A stretch of 64,000 nt of DNA from Lactobacillus paragasseri (GCF_003584685.1 NZ_AP018549.1:1612001-1676000), one strand, 5' to 3'. Counted from the first letter of the stretch, positions 41,901-51,537 are shown. Notes: generated from the sequence alone by a model not told the origin. Numbers and translations: made by a program.

Positions 41901-44051
41901 AAAGTCACTATTCCATATACTTTAGCTGAAAATATTACAGTTAACTATATTGATGACACGACTGGAAAAACTTTAGAGAGTAAGTCATTATCAGGTAAGC
42001 CTAATACAGAAGCCAATTATTCAACTAAGGATACTATTGATAAATATGTCGCTCAAAACTATGTTCTAGTTAACGACCCAACCAATCAAGCCCCTCTTTC
42101 ATTTGACAACGACGAACTTCCTAATAATCAAAATTATGAAGTTCATTTCAAACATGGAATCGGTCCTGTTTCTAACAAGAAGACAGTTACCGAAACTATT
42201 CACTATATTTATAAAGATGGTTCCCCAGCTGCTAAAGATGCTACTAACCAACTCACTTTCACTGAAACTGGTACAAAAGATTTAGTTACTGGCACAACTG
42301 ATACAAAATGGACTGCTCCACAAACTTTCGCTTCAGTCACTTCTCCAACAATTTCTGGCTATACTCCAGATCAACTTAAAATTGATGCTATTAAAGTTGA
42401 CCATAACTCTCAAAATATTGAGAAGACAGTCATCTACAATGCTGATAAGCAAGGTGCTGTTCTTCGCTTCTATGATGATACTGAAGGAAAATTCATTGAC
42501 TTTGCTAAAGACCTTAAGACAGATGGAACAAGCAAATCTACTATTTCATTTACTATTCCATCCAATTACGATTTTTCAAACTATAACTTTGTTGCAGTAA
42601 ACGTAGGTAATGATCCTAAAAATATAACTACTAAGTTGTCAGGCGATACGTTGTCTGATGTAACTTACGGCAAGTTTGATACTAATGATCAAGTCGACCA
42701 GTACTTCATCGCTCACTTTACTCATAAGACAAATGACGTTAAAGAAAATAAGTCTATTTCTGAAAAAGTTGTCCTTTATGCCGAAAATGGTCCTAAGAAA
42801 GGTCAAGCTCTCCAAACTATTGAATTAGGTAATACCGGTTTCACTAGAAATGGACAAAAAGACTTGGTTACAAATCAAGTTTCTTGGGAAACATGGACAA
42901 TAGAAAATAATAGTCACGCTGTTTCTCTACCAGTGACATTTTCAACTGTTTATAAGATTGATCCTACTAATATTACTCAAACTACACCTGTTTCCAAGAA
43001 GTTTGAAATTAATAATCAAATAGTATCTCCACTAACCTTCAATGCTACGACGGATCAAGATTTGATTAAATCTTTAGCAAACAGTACAGAATTTATGGTT
43101 AAAGTTCCGTATGAATTAACTGAAAATGTTAATGTAACTTATATTGATGATACTACTGGTAAAACATTAGAAACTAAGAGCTTATCTGGTGCGCCTAATA
43201 CAAATTCACAATATTCTACTAAAGATACAATTGATAAATACGTAGCTAATAATTACGTTTTAATCAGTGATCCAACTGATCAAAAAAACATTTTCTATGA
43301 TAATGATGAAAAGCCTAACAATCAAAATTATGATGTTCACTTTAAACACGCCTTTAAAGAGATCAATAATTCTAAGACTGTTAACGAAACTATCACCTAT
43401 ATTTATGATAACGGCAAAGAAGCTGCACCAACTTATAATACTTCTGTAGAATTTACTCAAGCTGGAAAGCTCGATTTGGTAACCAACAAGGAAGAATTGA
43501 ATGATTGGTCTCCAGTTTCTAATACCTTTATCGCAGTTACCTCACCAGTCATTAAGAACTATACTGCCGATCAAAAACAAATTGCTGCACAAGCAGTTCA
43601 ACCAAATAGTAGTGACCTTTCGTTCCAAGTTGTTTACACTGCTGTTCCAGTTCAACCTACCAAACCAACCGAGCCTACTAAGCCGGTTCAACCTACAAAG
43701 CCAACTGTACCTACTAAGCCGGTTCAACCTACTAAACCAACTATACCTACTAAACCGGTTCAACCTGCTAAACCAACTATACCTACTAAACCGGTTCAAC
43801 CTGCTAAACCAGCTAAATCAACACAAACCCAATTAGTAAGAAAGAACAACGAAACAAAATCACCTATTTCTTCTCATTTAGCTTTACCAACAAACGCTGC
43901 TAGTCACGAAACTAAGAAAACTGAAGAAAACAACTTACCTCAAACTGGCGCTAAGCCAAATGATGCTAGCCTAATCGGTTTAGCCTTTGGCGCTACTTCA
44001 TTCTTACTTGGTCTAGTTGGCAGTGAACTTAAACGAAAGAGAAAGAATTAA
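38955..44051 (+). CDS. YSIRK-type, LPxTG-anchored MucBP/Mub-repeat surface protein
   Basis: This 1,698-residue cell-wall adhesin probably binds mucus glycoproteins. The signal peptide has the YSIRK-type motif (KFSLRKLSVGLVTVALG). A Ser/Thr/Asn-rich region and a ~450-residue non-repeated domain follow. Then come repeated Mub modules, including two copies of the NVTYIDDTTGKTLE unit (near residues 995 and 1392) and modules starting RFYDDTE. The C-terminus has a Pro-Thr-Lys wall-spanning part made of 36-base repeats (43668-43812), the sortase motif LPQTG (near 1661), a hydrophobic helix and a KRKRKN tail. I start at 38955, behind GAGGAAAAAG; an earlier in-frame ATG at 38931 lacks a site. It shares modules with the protein at 56283. 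Confidence 0.9.
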   Translation: MSHKNDLSFIAKLNGKEKFSLRKLSVGLVTVALGTTFFLESSNTAHAAEVNTTSQNVTSQESTSDSLKSRTLNIQKTKASEDSTTSTKTVQNNEQTSVNQTSKNSEATFRQETNLFATKSEKANTTQASAQAINFEEKIQTTTDQNQSTAVSITGDDANKSMMANVTQGTIRVHINQNKENHITINNGQKITVSIAATNNLLRFSTPPSKINDFEISTSQTNTNKIFTFTYTGSDDGILSNFNPTFYFTADNDATKQYKDIHGTYPDFNLPVTVTLFNNQKFTQNLPIKITPYKDLVVTKEILHGFVMGPKLIGTPGQDGYPGNNGSYTENGATYYGPEPSAAADVPADKQKSARLMQYALEWNYGSAKDPSLNPLMNVLANIKFNNGQEILPSTIKAFKIPADMEVVDSEGQRVPINKYYGNLATLPEDTNFEKFLRDSISSDKKQITIDQKGNFTVNGVDYSTMGPYFIQLDTLLNPNAIDNWASNPDSGVGPSITTPIVNENDWKHSGSGSTTNTSTQTYTDFKFDPAVDRVVRIYFIDENTDKEIPDTVRSIIAKTNSTVDNPTSNIINDLKKQGYVLDKQATNGETSDFSKNLKNYNISNQNFKTDSLENNYNSQKINIKDKSLKYYVYLYHGTTPVSDKKTIKETINYVYANGTQEGKTAANPYDKTVSYTRTGTNDLVTDHITWEKWQPDSSFNAVESPNANDKNYTLVDKDEIPVIKLNIDNDGKITIENNVPLIYTVHYYAPEHARLTFYDDTENQNLSDYLTKNGQKASLTDTYSELDNNSSKQPISFTDADNIVNFLKNNHYIFTGVSGNGSITNSDYSKIAYGNFDNDETKDQEFILHFKHALDNQNETAVVAEKVNYVYENGPHAGKTVVDAATSPIDQKITYTRTRTVDLVNDPKGENTKWSNWTPDKAFIENFNLPEKVSGLDNQEKIYSLDLAQVKATKDGKVFDYSSLKLPFETSELSNDKTINLKVTIPYTLAENITVNYIDDTTGKTLESKSLSGKPNTEANYSTKDTIDKYVAQNYVLVNDPTNQAPLSFDNDELPNNQNYEVHFKHGIGPVSNKKTVTETIHYIYKDGSPAAKDATNQLTFTETGTKDLVTGTTDTKWTAPQTFASVTSPTISGYTPDQLKIDAIKVDHNSQNIEKTVIYNADKQGAVLRFYDDTEGKFIDFAKDLKTDGTSKSTISFTIPSNYDFSNYNFVAVNVGNDPKNITTKLSGDTLSDVTYGKFDTNDQVDQYFIAHFTHKTNDVKENKSISEKVVLYAENGPKKGQALQTIELGNTGFTRNGQKDLVTNQVSWETWTIENNSHAVSLPVTFSTVYKIDPTNITQTTPVSKKFEINNQIVSPLTFNATTDQDLIKSLANSTEFMVKVPYELTENVNVTYIDDTTGKTLETKSLSGAPNTNSQYSTKDTIDKYVANNYVLISDPTDQKNIFYDNDEKPNNQNYDVHFKHAFKEINNSKTVNETITYIYDNGKEAAPTYNTSVEFTQAGKLDLVTNKEELNDWSPVSNTFIAVTSPVIKNYTADQKQIAAQAVQPNSSDLSFQVVYTAVPVQPTKPTEPTKPVQPTKPTVPTKPVQPTKPTIPTKPVQPAKPTIPTKPVQPAKPAKSTQTQLVRKNNETKSPISSHLALPTNAASHETKKTEENNLPQTGAKPNDASLIGLAFGATSFLLGLVGSELKRKRKN
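43668..43812 (+). repeat. 36-base in-frame repeats encoding the Pro/Lys/Thr wall-spanning region
   Basis: Four near-identical 36-base units (core CCTACTAAACCGGTTCAACC) encode PTKPVQPTKPTI-type repeats. They are coding and likely to vary in number between strains. Confidence 0.85.
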
Positions 44052-44061
44052 TTTCTTTTCA

Positions 44062-44096
44062 ACAAAAACGTTAGATTAAAACTCTAACGTTTTTTT
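44062..44096 (+). terminator. Rho-independent terminator of the adhesin gene
   Basis: AAAAACGTTAGA ... TCTAACGTTTTTTTG follows the stop. Confidence 0.88.
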
Positions 44097-44184
44097 GTGT
44101 TCTAAAAGCATTTTTCTAGTGAGAAGTTAATTACTTTCGGTATAATTTTTAATTAATAGCTACTTTTTTAGAAAGGAAAAGCAA

Positions 44185-44562
44185 ATGATTAAAGAATTCA
44201 AAGAATTTATTTCTCGTGGTAACATGATGGACTTAGCTGTCGGAGTTATTATTGGTGCAGCATTTACCGCAATTGTAAATTCATTAGTTAAAGACTTAAT
44301 TAATCCTCTCATTGGATTATTTATTGGTAAGATTGATTTATCAAACTTAAAATTCACTGTCGGTGAAGCTACGTTCAAATATGGCAGTTTCTTAAATGCA
44401 GTTATTAACTTTTTAATCATCGCATTGGTTGTCTTCTTCTTAATTAAGCTAGTCAACAAAATGATGCCTAAAAAAGAAGTCGAAGAAGATGATCCTACAC
44501 CAACCAATGAAGAATTATATCTTCGTCAAATTCGTGATCTATTACAAGAAAAAAATAAATAG
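44185..44562 (+). CDS. mscL: Large-conductance mechanosensitive channel MscL
   Basis: This 125-residue homopentameric channel opens under membrane tension to release osmolytes. It has the N-terminal amphipathic helix ([34 protein letters not shown]), the first membrane helix with the conserved small-residue gate, a short loop, a second helix (about 75-94) and a charged C-terminal bundle helix. AGAAAGGAA precedes the ATG. It is a single gene with a strong terminator. Confidence 0.96.
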   Translation: MIKEFKEFISRGNMMDLAVGVIIGAAFTAIVNSLVKDLINPLIGLFIGKIDLSNLKFTVGEATFKYGSFLNAVINFLIIALVVFFLIKLVNKMMPKKEVEEDDPTPTNEELYLRQIRDLLQEKNK

Positions 44563-44568
44563 ACTACT

Positions 44569-44601
44569 GCATCCCTTAAATGTTTGAGGGATGCTTTTTT
44601 T
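44569..44601 (+). terminator. Rho-independent terminator of mscL
   Basis: GCATCCCT ... AGGGATGC followed by seven T. Confidence 0.9.
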
Positions 44602-44673
44602 CAAAAAAATAAAACTCCTTTTTGCATAATTAAAATTAGAGATCTTTCTCTAATACACTTAAAGGAGCGTTCT

Positions 44674-45510
44674 ATGAACAAAAAAGAGCTTGAAAAGCGC
44701 GTTGATGAAGCAGATATCACTGCTGATCCGATCTTTAGCTGGGTTATGGAACAAGGAACTAATTGCCGTGACCTTTTGCGGGCAATTGCACCTGAATTGC
44801 ATATTCAAACTGCTAATTTTGAAACGCAAAAAAGATTGAAGTTTCATCCTGCTATGCACGGCATTATTCCAGATATCTACGCTACAGACGACAAGGGCCG
44901 AGTCTTTGATATTGAATTACAAATGACTCTGCCAGACTTTTTAGGAAAGCGAATGCGGTATTATTTTTCAATGATGGATAAAAGTCTGTTTATGCAAGGT
45001 GAAAATTATCGCAATTTGCCTACCACATATTTAATTTTAATTCTGCCAACTGATCCTCTAGGACTTGATCAGTATCGCTATGATACGACTTGGAGCACCG
45101 AGGGATTCAAGTATGATCCGCTAAATATTGGTCAAAAATTAATTTTGCTTAATGCAAGTGGAACAAAAGGAAAAATCACGCCACGTCTACAAGGATTTTT
45201 CGATCTAATGCGTGGTAAAATTAATACAAATGATAGCTTTATTCAAAAGCTACAAAGCGATGTTAAAAAATACAAAACTAATCCAGAAAGAAGGAAAGAA
45301 CTCATGGATTATCAAATGAAACTTGATGACATGCGATATGTCGGAGAAAAAAATGGTAAAGAAGAAGAACGAATTGATGCTATTAAAAAGATGATTCGAC
45401 GCTATCGTCAATTCAGCGCTAATGATGAAAAAATTTTAAGTCTCTTAACTCAGGATTATGGGAATGATTTTTCTCAAGAAGAATTAAAACAATTTATTAA
45501 AAATAATTAG
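44674..45510 (+). CDS. Rpn family recombination-promoting nuclease (PD-(D/E)XK)
   Basis: The 278-residue Rpn/transposase_31-like protein carries a PD-(D/E)XK nuclease core with Asp67 (in GIIPDIYA) and Glu81-x-Gln83 (in DIELQM). A charged C-terminal segment follows. Such proteins cleave DNA and some act in phage defence. The start ATG at 44674 follows AAAGGAG; the frame is open further upstream without a site. Inside the gene an AAGGA-containing site precedes an in-frame ATG at 45304, which could yield a 68-residue C-terminal protein. A partial tandem copy lies downstream. Confidence 0.85.
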   Translation: MNKKELEKRVDEADITADPIFSWVMEQGTNCRDLLRAIAPELHIQTANFETQKRLKFHPAMHGIIPDIYATDDKGRVFDIELQMTLPDFLGKRMRYYFSMMDKSLFMQGENYRNLPTTYLILILPTDPLGLDQYRYDTTWSTEGFKYDPLNIGQKLILLNASGTKGKITPRLQGFFDLMRGKINTNDSFIQKLQSDVKKYKTNPERRKELMDYQMKLDDMRYVGEKNGKEEERIDAIKKMIRRYRQFSANDEKILSLLTQDYGNDFSQEELKQFIKNN

Positions 45511-45520
45511 ATAGTTAAAA
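45213..45520 (+). repeat. Partial tandem duplication, copy A (3' end of the Rpn gene)
   Basis: This segment, from TGGTAAAATTAA to ATAGTTAAAA past the stop, recurs at 45571-45890. It is nearly identical over the first two thirds but diverged near the C-terminus, with a 12-base insertion in copy B. Confidence 0.85.
45304..45510 (+). CDS. Putative internally started C-terminal Rpn protein (RpnS-like)
   Basis: The ATG at 45304 (codon 211 of the Rpn gene) is preceded at 8 bases by AGAAGGA, a good Shine-Dalgarno match. The same site and ATG are conserved in the duplicate at 45662. The product would be 68 residues, highly charged (KEEERIDAIKK ...), helical and without the nuclease core. In enterobacterial Rpn genes, internally translated C-terminal proteins act as antitoxins; that this holds here is inference. 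Confidence 0.45.
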   Translation: MDYQMKLDDMRYVGEKNGKEEERIDAIKKMIRRYRQFSANDEKILSLLTQDYGNDFSQEELKQFIKNN

Positions 45521-45553
45521 ACCACATGAGTACTTAAACTCGTGTGGTTTTTT
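45517..45553 (+). terminator. Rho-independent terminator after the Rpn gene
   Basis: AAACCACATGAGT ... ACTCGTGTGGTTTTTT; it separates the gene from its partial copy. Confidence 0.85.
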
Positions 45554-45570
45554 CAATATCACTGTTTTAC

Positions 45571-45890
45571 TGGTAAAATTAACATAAATGATAGCTTTAT
45601 CCAAAAGCTACAAAGCAACGTTGAGAAATACAAAACCAATCCAGAAAGAAGGAAAGAACTCATGGATTATCAAATGAAACTTGATGACATGCGATATGTC
45701 GGCGAAAAAGCGGGGATAAAAACCGGTAAAGAAGAAGAACGAATTGATGCCATCAAGAAGATGATTAACCTCAGTAGAAAATTAAATGCTAGTAATGACT
45801 TCATATTAAAACAATTAACTGATGATTATGGTGCATATTTTTCTCAGGAAGAATTAAAACAATTTATTAAAAATAATTAGATAGTTAAAA
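45571..45890 (+). repeat. Partial tandem duplication, copy B
   Basis: This is the second copy of the Rpn 3' segment. It begins 18 bases after the terminator of the first copy and ends with the same ATAGTTAAAA before its own terminator. It lacks the nuclease core entirely. Confidence 0.85.
45662..45880 (+). CDS. C-terminal-only Rpn paralogue (fragment or stand-alone antitoxin-like ORF)
   Basis: A 72-residue frame starts at an ATG behind AGAAGGAAAGAACTC, the same internal site found in the full gene. The frame stays open upstream to 45542, but that would begin at a GTG inside a terminator. The first residues match the full-length protein. The tail (NLSRKLNASNDFILKQLTDDYGAYF) differs, while the end FSQEELKQFIKNN is shared. 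It may be a decaying remnant, but the intact frame, start signal and terminator also fit a functional small protein able to pair with Rpn. Confidence 0.5.
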   Translation: MDYQMKLDDMRYVGEKAGIKTGKEEERIDAIKKMINLSRKLNASNDFILKQLTDDYGAYFSQEELKQFIKNN

Positions 45891-45933
45891 GACACCCATG
45901 ACTCTATAAAAAATTAAGTCATGAGTGTCTTTT
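45887..45933 (+). terminator. Rho-independent terminator after the Rpn copy
   Basis: AAAAGACACCCATGACT ... AGTCATGAGTGTCTTTT is a long stem; it may also serve the convergent PTS gene. Confidence 0.8.
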
Positions 45934-45949
45934 GTATTTAAACTAAAGT

Positions 45950-46441
45950 CTAATTTTTCCTAAAGGTAATTATTTGTACCTTATCACCAGAACTAATAGA
46001 TCCTTTTTGAACAGGAGTAATAGATTCAATTAAATCCATATTAGTATAAACAACAATTACAGAATCATCGCGACCGCTATCAGTAACTTGTTTTAAGTCC
46101 ATTGTTCCAAGCAACTGACCAGGAGTAACATGATCTCCCTTTTGAATTTCCATCTTAAAAGGTGCCCCATTTAACTCCACTGTATCAATTCCTAAGTGTA
46201 CAAGGATTTCTAATCCTTCTTTGGTCTTAATACCAATAGCGTGCTTAGTAGGAAATAAAGTAGATATGTCGCCCTCTACTGGTGAATGAATTTCTCCACT
46301 AGTAGGCTTAATAGCATAACCATCGCCTAACATTTTAGTAGAAAACACATCATCTTTTACTTCGGTAATTGGTATTAATTCACCATCAACAGCGGCATCT
46401 ACTTCTAATCCTTTATTTTTCTTTTTAAAAAAATTAAACAT
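45950..46441 (-). CDS. PTS glucose-type EIIA component
   Basis: This 163-residue cytoplasmic phospho-carrier of the glucose family (EIIA-Glc/Crr fold) passes phosphate from HPr to EIIB. The active histidine is His82 in ILVHLGIDTVEL; the second conserved histidine is His67 (PTKHAIG). It is last in the order RpiR regulator, membrane protein, EIIA and lies next to an EIICB that lacks an EIIA domain, so it probably supplies phosphate to that permease for alpha-glucoside uptake. Confidence 0.92.
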   Translation of the reverse strand: MFNFFKKKNKGLEVDAAVDGELIPITEVKDDVFSTKMLGDGYAIKPTSGEIHSPVEGDISTLFPTKHAIGIKTKEGLEILVHLGIDTVELNGAPFKMEIQKGDHVTPGQLLGTMDLKQVTDSGRDDSVIVVYTNMDLIESITPVQKGSISSGDKVQIITFRKN

Positions 46442-46445
46442 TTCT

Positions 46446-46955
46446 CTAACCTCTTAAACCTTTTAATCCAATTAAACCCAGCAAAAGAATACACAAAACA
46501 TACAATACTGTACTGATGATAATAGTTGTCTTAAAATACGCTATTGCTCTGTCTGTAACTTTAAAACTATGTAAAGCACGTAAGCCAAAAAGACTTAATA
46601 GAAAACAAATAATATTGCCTACTAGCAACTGACAGAAACACTGACAAATCCAAAAAATTTTTAGTTCTTTGGTACTATTGACTAACTTATCTTTCTTTAT
46701 CCAGCAATAATATCCTAAAAGAAAATCAGTAATGGCAACAATGACGGAAACAGCTATCGTGGGCTGACTATGAAACATATCTGCCAAACTTACTTTCGTC
46801 ATTACAACTCTAAATTCAAGCAGTCCCCAAAAAAGTAGCGGAGCAACAAGTAGAATAATTGAGTACCACTTCAAAATAGAACGTATATTTAACCGTAGTC
46901 GTTCCATAATCTGATCACAAAAATCAGTTACTTTATTCTTCGTCATCGTCCACAT
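46446..46955 (-). CDS. Membrane protein of unknown function in the alpha-glucoside PTS cluster
   Basis: This 169-residue protein has four hydrophobic segments (about 28-46, 68-85, 100-125, 145-165). I recognise no family. Its ATG at 46955 has AAGGAGAG in front and lies inside the end of the RpiR gene (23-base overlap). The EIIA gene starts 4 bases after its stop, so the three are translationally linked. The position suggests a role in the sugar system or its control, but nothing in the sequence proves it. Confidence 0.7.
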   Translation of the reverse strand: MWTMTKNKVTDFCDQIMERLRLNIRSILKWYSIILLVAPLLFWGLLEFRVVMTKVSLADMFHSQPTIAVSVIVAITDFLLGYYCWIKKDKLVNSTKELKIFWICQCFCQLLVGNIICFLLSLFGLRALHSFKVTDRAIAYFKTTIIISTVLYVLCILLLGLIGLKGLRG

Positions 46956-47739
46956 TATCTAACTCTCCTTTTTGTTCCTCCCACTGATAGTACTTAGCAA
47001 TCAAAAGGTCAATGAAAGTATACGCAGGACTAAAGGCGTCATTGGTAGCCTCTTCTCCCCCAGAAAATTTTTTAAACTTCAAGGTACGGAAGAAAAAACT
47101 ATAATCTACTAATGAGATCAACTCTGCTGGGCGCAAGGTTGTAAATGATACTGTCGTTATTTTGTTATTCAAAAGTTTTATCTTACTTATTTCATCGCGG
47201 ATTTGAATATTATCACCACTATAAGAAATGATAAACAGCATATCTCCCTCTACGGCCCGTCTACTTACTATTCTTAGTTCTTCAATTGCCGATGGAAGAA
47301 TTACAGCTCTTTTCCCGATTATGAATAACTCATGAGCCAAATATTTTGCTATTAACTCTTGAGACCAACCTGTTGAATATAAATAAATTGTATTTGCGCG
47401 CTCAATATCAGAAAAAACCTTTTCTAAATCTAACGTATTATAGTAATTCAGCACCTCTTGACTTGCATTTTCTACTTCAGTTGCAACATCAATCGTATTC
47501 ATTTTCTTTTCATGAGTTAAATCTGATAATTCAAACCGCAATTCACTGTAGCCTGATAAACCTATTTTTTTGCACAGTCTAAAAATAGAAGATTCTGAAA
47601 CATACAATCTTTTTGCTAGTTTTGCTAAGCTCAAATGGCTACATAATGTTGAATTTGAAAATAAGAATCTAACAATTTCTTTCTCAGATTCACTTAACTC
47701 TCCGTTTTTTTCCCAAACGCGTCTTTTCAAGTCAGTCAT
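46933..47739 (-). CDS. RpiR family transcriptional regulator (HTH-SIS)
   Basis: The 268-residue regulator has an N-terminal helix-turn-helix (about 15-75, LAKLAKRLYVSESSIFRLCKKIGLSGYSELR). A sugar-isomerase (SIS) domain (about 105-235) follows, which binds a phosphosugar. It probably senses an alpha-glucoside phosphate and controls the neighbouring PTS and 6-phospho-glucosidase genes. A partial cre-like motif (AAACGCTTTTT, minus strand, 47811-47821) lies 70 bases upstream of its start. Confidence 0.88.
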   Translation of the reverse strand: MTDLKRRVWEKNGELSESEKEIVRFLFSNSTLCSHLSLAKLAKRLYVSESSIFRLCKKIGLSGYSELRFELSDLTHEKKMNTIDVATEVENASQEVLNYYNTLDLEKVFSDIERANTIYLYSTGWSQELIAKYLAHELFIIGKRAVILPSAIEELRIVSRRAVEGDMLFIISYSGDNIQIRDEISKIKLLNNKITTVSFTTLRPAELISLVDYSFFFRTLKFKKFSGGEEATNDAFSPAYTFIDLLIAKYYQWEEQKGELDNVDDDEE

Positions 47740-47827
47740 TGTTACATTAATCTCCCCAGTAATGTAAATGCTATCATAATTACACTACTAGAATAACATA
47801 AGACTAGTCTAAAAAGCGTTTGGAGTA

Positions 47828-49714
47828 CTACATATTTTCTTTCATTTTATCAACAATACTATCTGCATTTAAGCCAATAACAATATCAATTTCATTGTCT
47901 CTACGAGTAACTTCATGAGCTCCTAAATCTTTAAAGTGAGCATCATCTGCAACTTTAGATAGATCATAGACTTCAACCCTAATTCTAGTTGAGCACGATA
48001 TTAATTTCTTGATATTATCACGACCACCAAGTAGATCAATAAATCCAATAGCTTGTTCAACTTCTGGATCTTGTTCTTGACTTACCTTTGTACTTTGACC
48101 AGCTTTTTCAATTAATGTTTGCATTCTTTCTAAGACTTGCGCAACATCAAGACCAACAATCACTTGAATAGCTTTACCATGGTGAACAACATTAACAGCT
48201 TTATTAGCTCTGAATTGAGCATCTGATCCCAACTTATCTGGATCCTTTACAGTTACACGTAATCTAGTAGCACATGACGATAATTCTTCAATATTGCTTG
48301 GTCCACCTAATAATTCTAGATAAGCTTGTGCTCTAGCAATATATGGATCAGAAGCATCGACACCAGTAGCTTGTTGAGCTGCCTTTTGTTGAGCCATCTT
48401 TTCTTTATATTCTTTCTTATTGATTAATTTAACATCTTCATCATCAGCTTCACGGCCTGGAGTTACGTAGTTAAATTTTTCAATCATTATCTTAAAAATA
48501 AAGTAAGTAAGAAGACCGAATACAATTCCGACAATAAATTGCATTACATAGATGTGCCAGTGATTTGCCCAAAGTGGAAGCCAGTTCATTGACGCAATAC
48601 CAATTGCACCATCTGACATAAGTCCTCTTAAACCAAAACACCACATAACCGTATTCATAGTAGCAGCCATAACTGAATATACAATCCAGAGTACTGGGGC
48701 AGCAAACAAGTAAGTAAAGTCAATAGGTTCAGTAATACCAGCAAAAACAGAAGTTAGTGCAGCTGGGATAAGCAATGCTGAGGTTTGTTTCTTCTTATTC
48801 TTCTTAGCGGTTGCATAGAAAGCCCAACAAATAAATGGTACTAAGAAGACTTTTTCATTACCGTAAAGTTGAAATCCTTCTACAGAAGCAATTTGTGATA
48901 AAGGTTTTGTACTTGCAGCATATTCTGTTAAGTGCTTTAACCAATATGGTTGAAGTCCACCAGCAACCACGGCTGGTCCAAACTGGAATGGAATATATAC
49001 TAAGTGGTGGAGTCCGGTAGGAATTAATACACGGTTCAAAAATGAATAAATCCATATTCCTACAAAACCACTGCTTACAATAAAGTGTTGCATACTGTTA
49101 ATACCTAATTGAACTTTAGGCCAAATTAAACAAGTTAAAAATGCAACTGGGATCATTACAAAGAACCCTAAGAAGTAAACATAAGTTGACCCCTGAAAAG
49201 TACCTAGCCATTCTGGTAATTTCTTATCAAAGTAATGATTATGGAGATAAACAACAATACCAGCAATAATTAGGGAGAAGACAATATTAGTATCTAGTGT
49301 CTTAATACCGGCAATTTCAGTTAAACCACCGTTAGTCGCATTAGCAGTAATTTGAATCTTATTAAAGTTTGGTACTCCAAAGAAAGCACCCCAATGACTT
49401 AGCATAGCTCCAACAAAATAGTTGAAAGTCAAGTAAGTAATAAGAGCTTCCATTGCAGCACGTCCACGTGATTTATTTGCTAGGCCAATTGGCAATCCAA
49501 CAACAAATAATAGACATTCTTGATTAAATACAGTCCAACCACCAGCAGATATTGTATCCCAAACTTTATACCAGCCAGTCGTAGGATTAGCTAATGATCC
49601 AAAAATCGTCGCATTGTTAAATAAGCTTCCTAGAGCTACCACAATACCGGCAAACGAGAAAAGCAAGACGGGTACGAACATTGCCGCCCCAAATCTTTGT
49701 AGTTTCTGCATCAT
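47828..49714 (-). CDS. PTS transporter EIICB, alpha-glucoside type, with two tandem EIIB domains
   Basis: This 628-residue permease-kinase takes up a disaccharide such as maltose and phosphorylates it. The EIIC part (about 1-425, ten or so helices, with GITEPIDFTYLFAAP) belongs to the glucose/alpha-glucoside family. Two complete EIIB domains follow, with active cysteines Cys481 (SSCATRLRV) and Cys574 (ISCSTRIRV). Most relatives have only one EIIB. There is no EIIA domain; the gene at 45950 can provide it. It lies 86 bases downstream of the GH4 gene with a hairpin in between. Confidence 0.92.
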   Translation of the reverse strand: MMQKLQRFGAAMFVPVLLFSFAGIVVALGSLFNNATIFGSLANPTTGWYKVWDTISAGGWTVFNQECLLFVVGLPIGLANKSRGRAAMEALITYLTFNYFVGAMLSHWGAFFGVPNFNKIQITANATNGGLTEIAGIKTLDTNIVFSLIIAGIVVYLHNHYFDKKLPEWLGTFQGSTYVYFLGFFVMIPVAFLTCLIWPKVQLGINSMQHFIVSSGFVGIWIYSFLNRVLIPTGLHHLVYIPFQFGPAVVAGGLQPYWLKHLTEYAASTKPLSQIASVEGFQLYGNEKVFLVPFICWAFYATAKKNKKKQTSALLIPAALTSVFAGITEPIDFTYLFAAPVLWIVYSVMAATMNTVMWCFGLRGLMSDGAIGIASMNWLPLWANHWHIYVMQFIVGIVFGLLTYFIFKIMIEKFNYVTPGREADDEDVKLINKKEYKEKMAQQKAAQQATGVDASDPYIARAQAYLELLGGPSNIEELSSCATRLRVTVKDPDKLGSDAQFRANKAVNVVHHGKAIQVIVGLDVAQVLERMQTLIEKAGQSTKVSQEQDPEVEQAIGFIDLLGGRDNIKKLISCSTRIRVEVYDLSKVADDAHFKDLGAHEVTRRDNEIDIVIGLNADSIVDKMKENM

Positions 49715-49732
49715 AATCCATTCACCTCACAA

Positions 49733-49777
49733 AAAGAAGGACCTATTAAACCACAGCATTAACAAGTCCTCCTTTAA
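49733..49777 (-). terminator. Intercistronic hairpin between the GH4 gene and EIICB
   Basis: On the minus strand AAAGGAGGACTTGTTAA pairs with TTTAATAGGTCCTTCTTT, then TTTG. Some pairs are G-U. It could be a partial terminator or an mRNA stability element setting the ratio of enzyme to transporter. Confidence 0.5.
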
Positions 49778-49800
49778 TAAATCTTTTATCTATTAAATTT

Positions 49801-51487
<1,687 letters not shown>

Positions 51488-51520
51488 AAAAGCCTACTTC
51501 AAAAAAGTAGACTTTTTAAA
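51488..51520 (-). terminator. Rho-independent terminator of the PAS-protein gene
   Basis: On the minus strand AAAAAGTCTACTTT ... AAGTAGGCTTTTTCTTTT follows the stop at 51538. Confidence 0.75.
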
Positions 51521-51537
51521 ATCTAAAAATTATTCAA

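Noticed and set aside
44674-45510. Rpn gene as evidence of a transposon or insertion sequence.
   Set aside because: There are no terminal inverted repeats or target duplications; the family is a nuclease and not a mobile element. No IS or prophage genes are seen elsewhere in the window.
45542-45661. GTG start at 45542 for the Rpn copy (112 residues).
   Set aside because: The GTG is in the terminator of the preceding gene, and the first residues do not match the full-length protein; homology begins at 45571.
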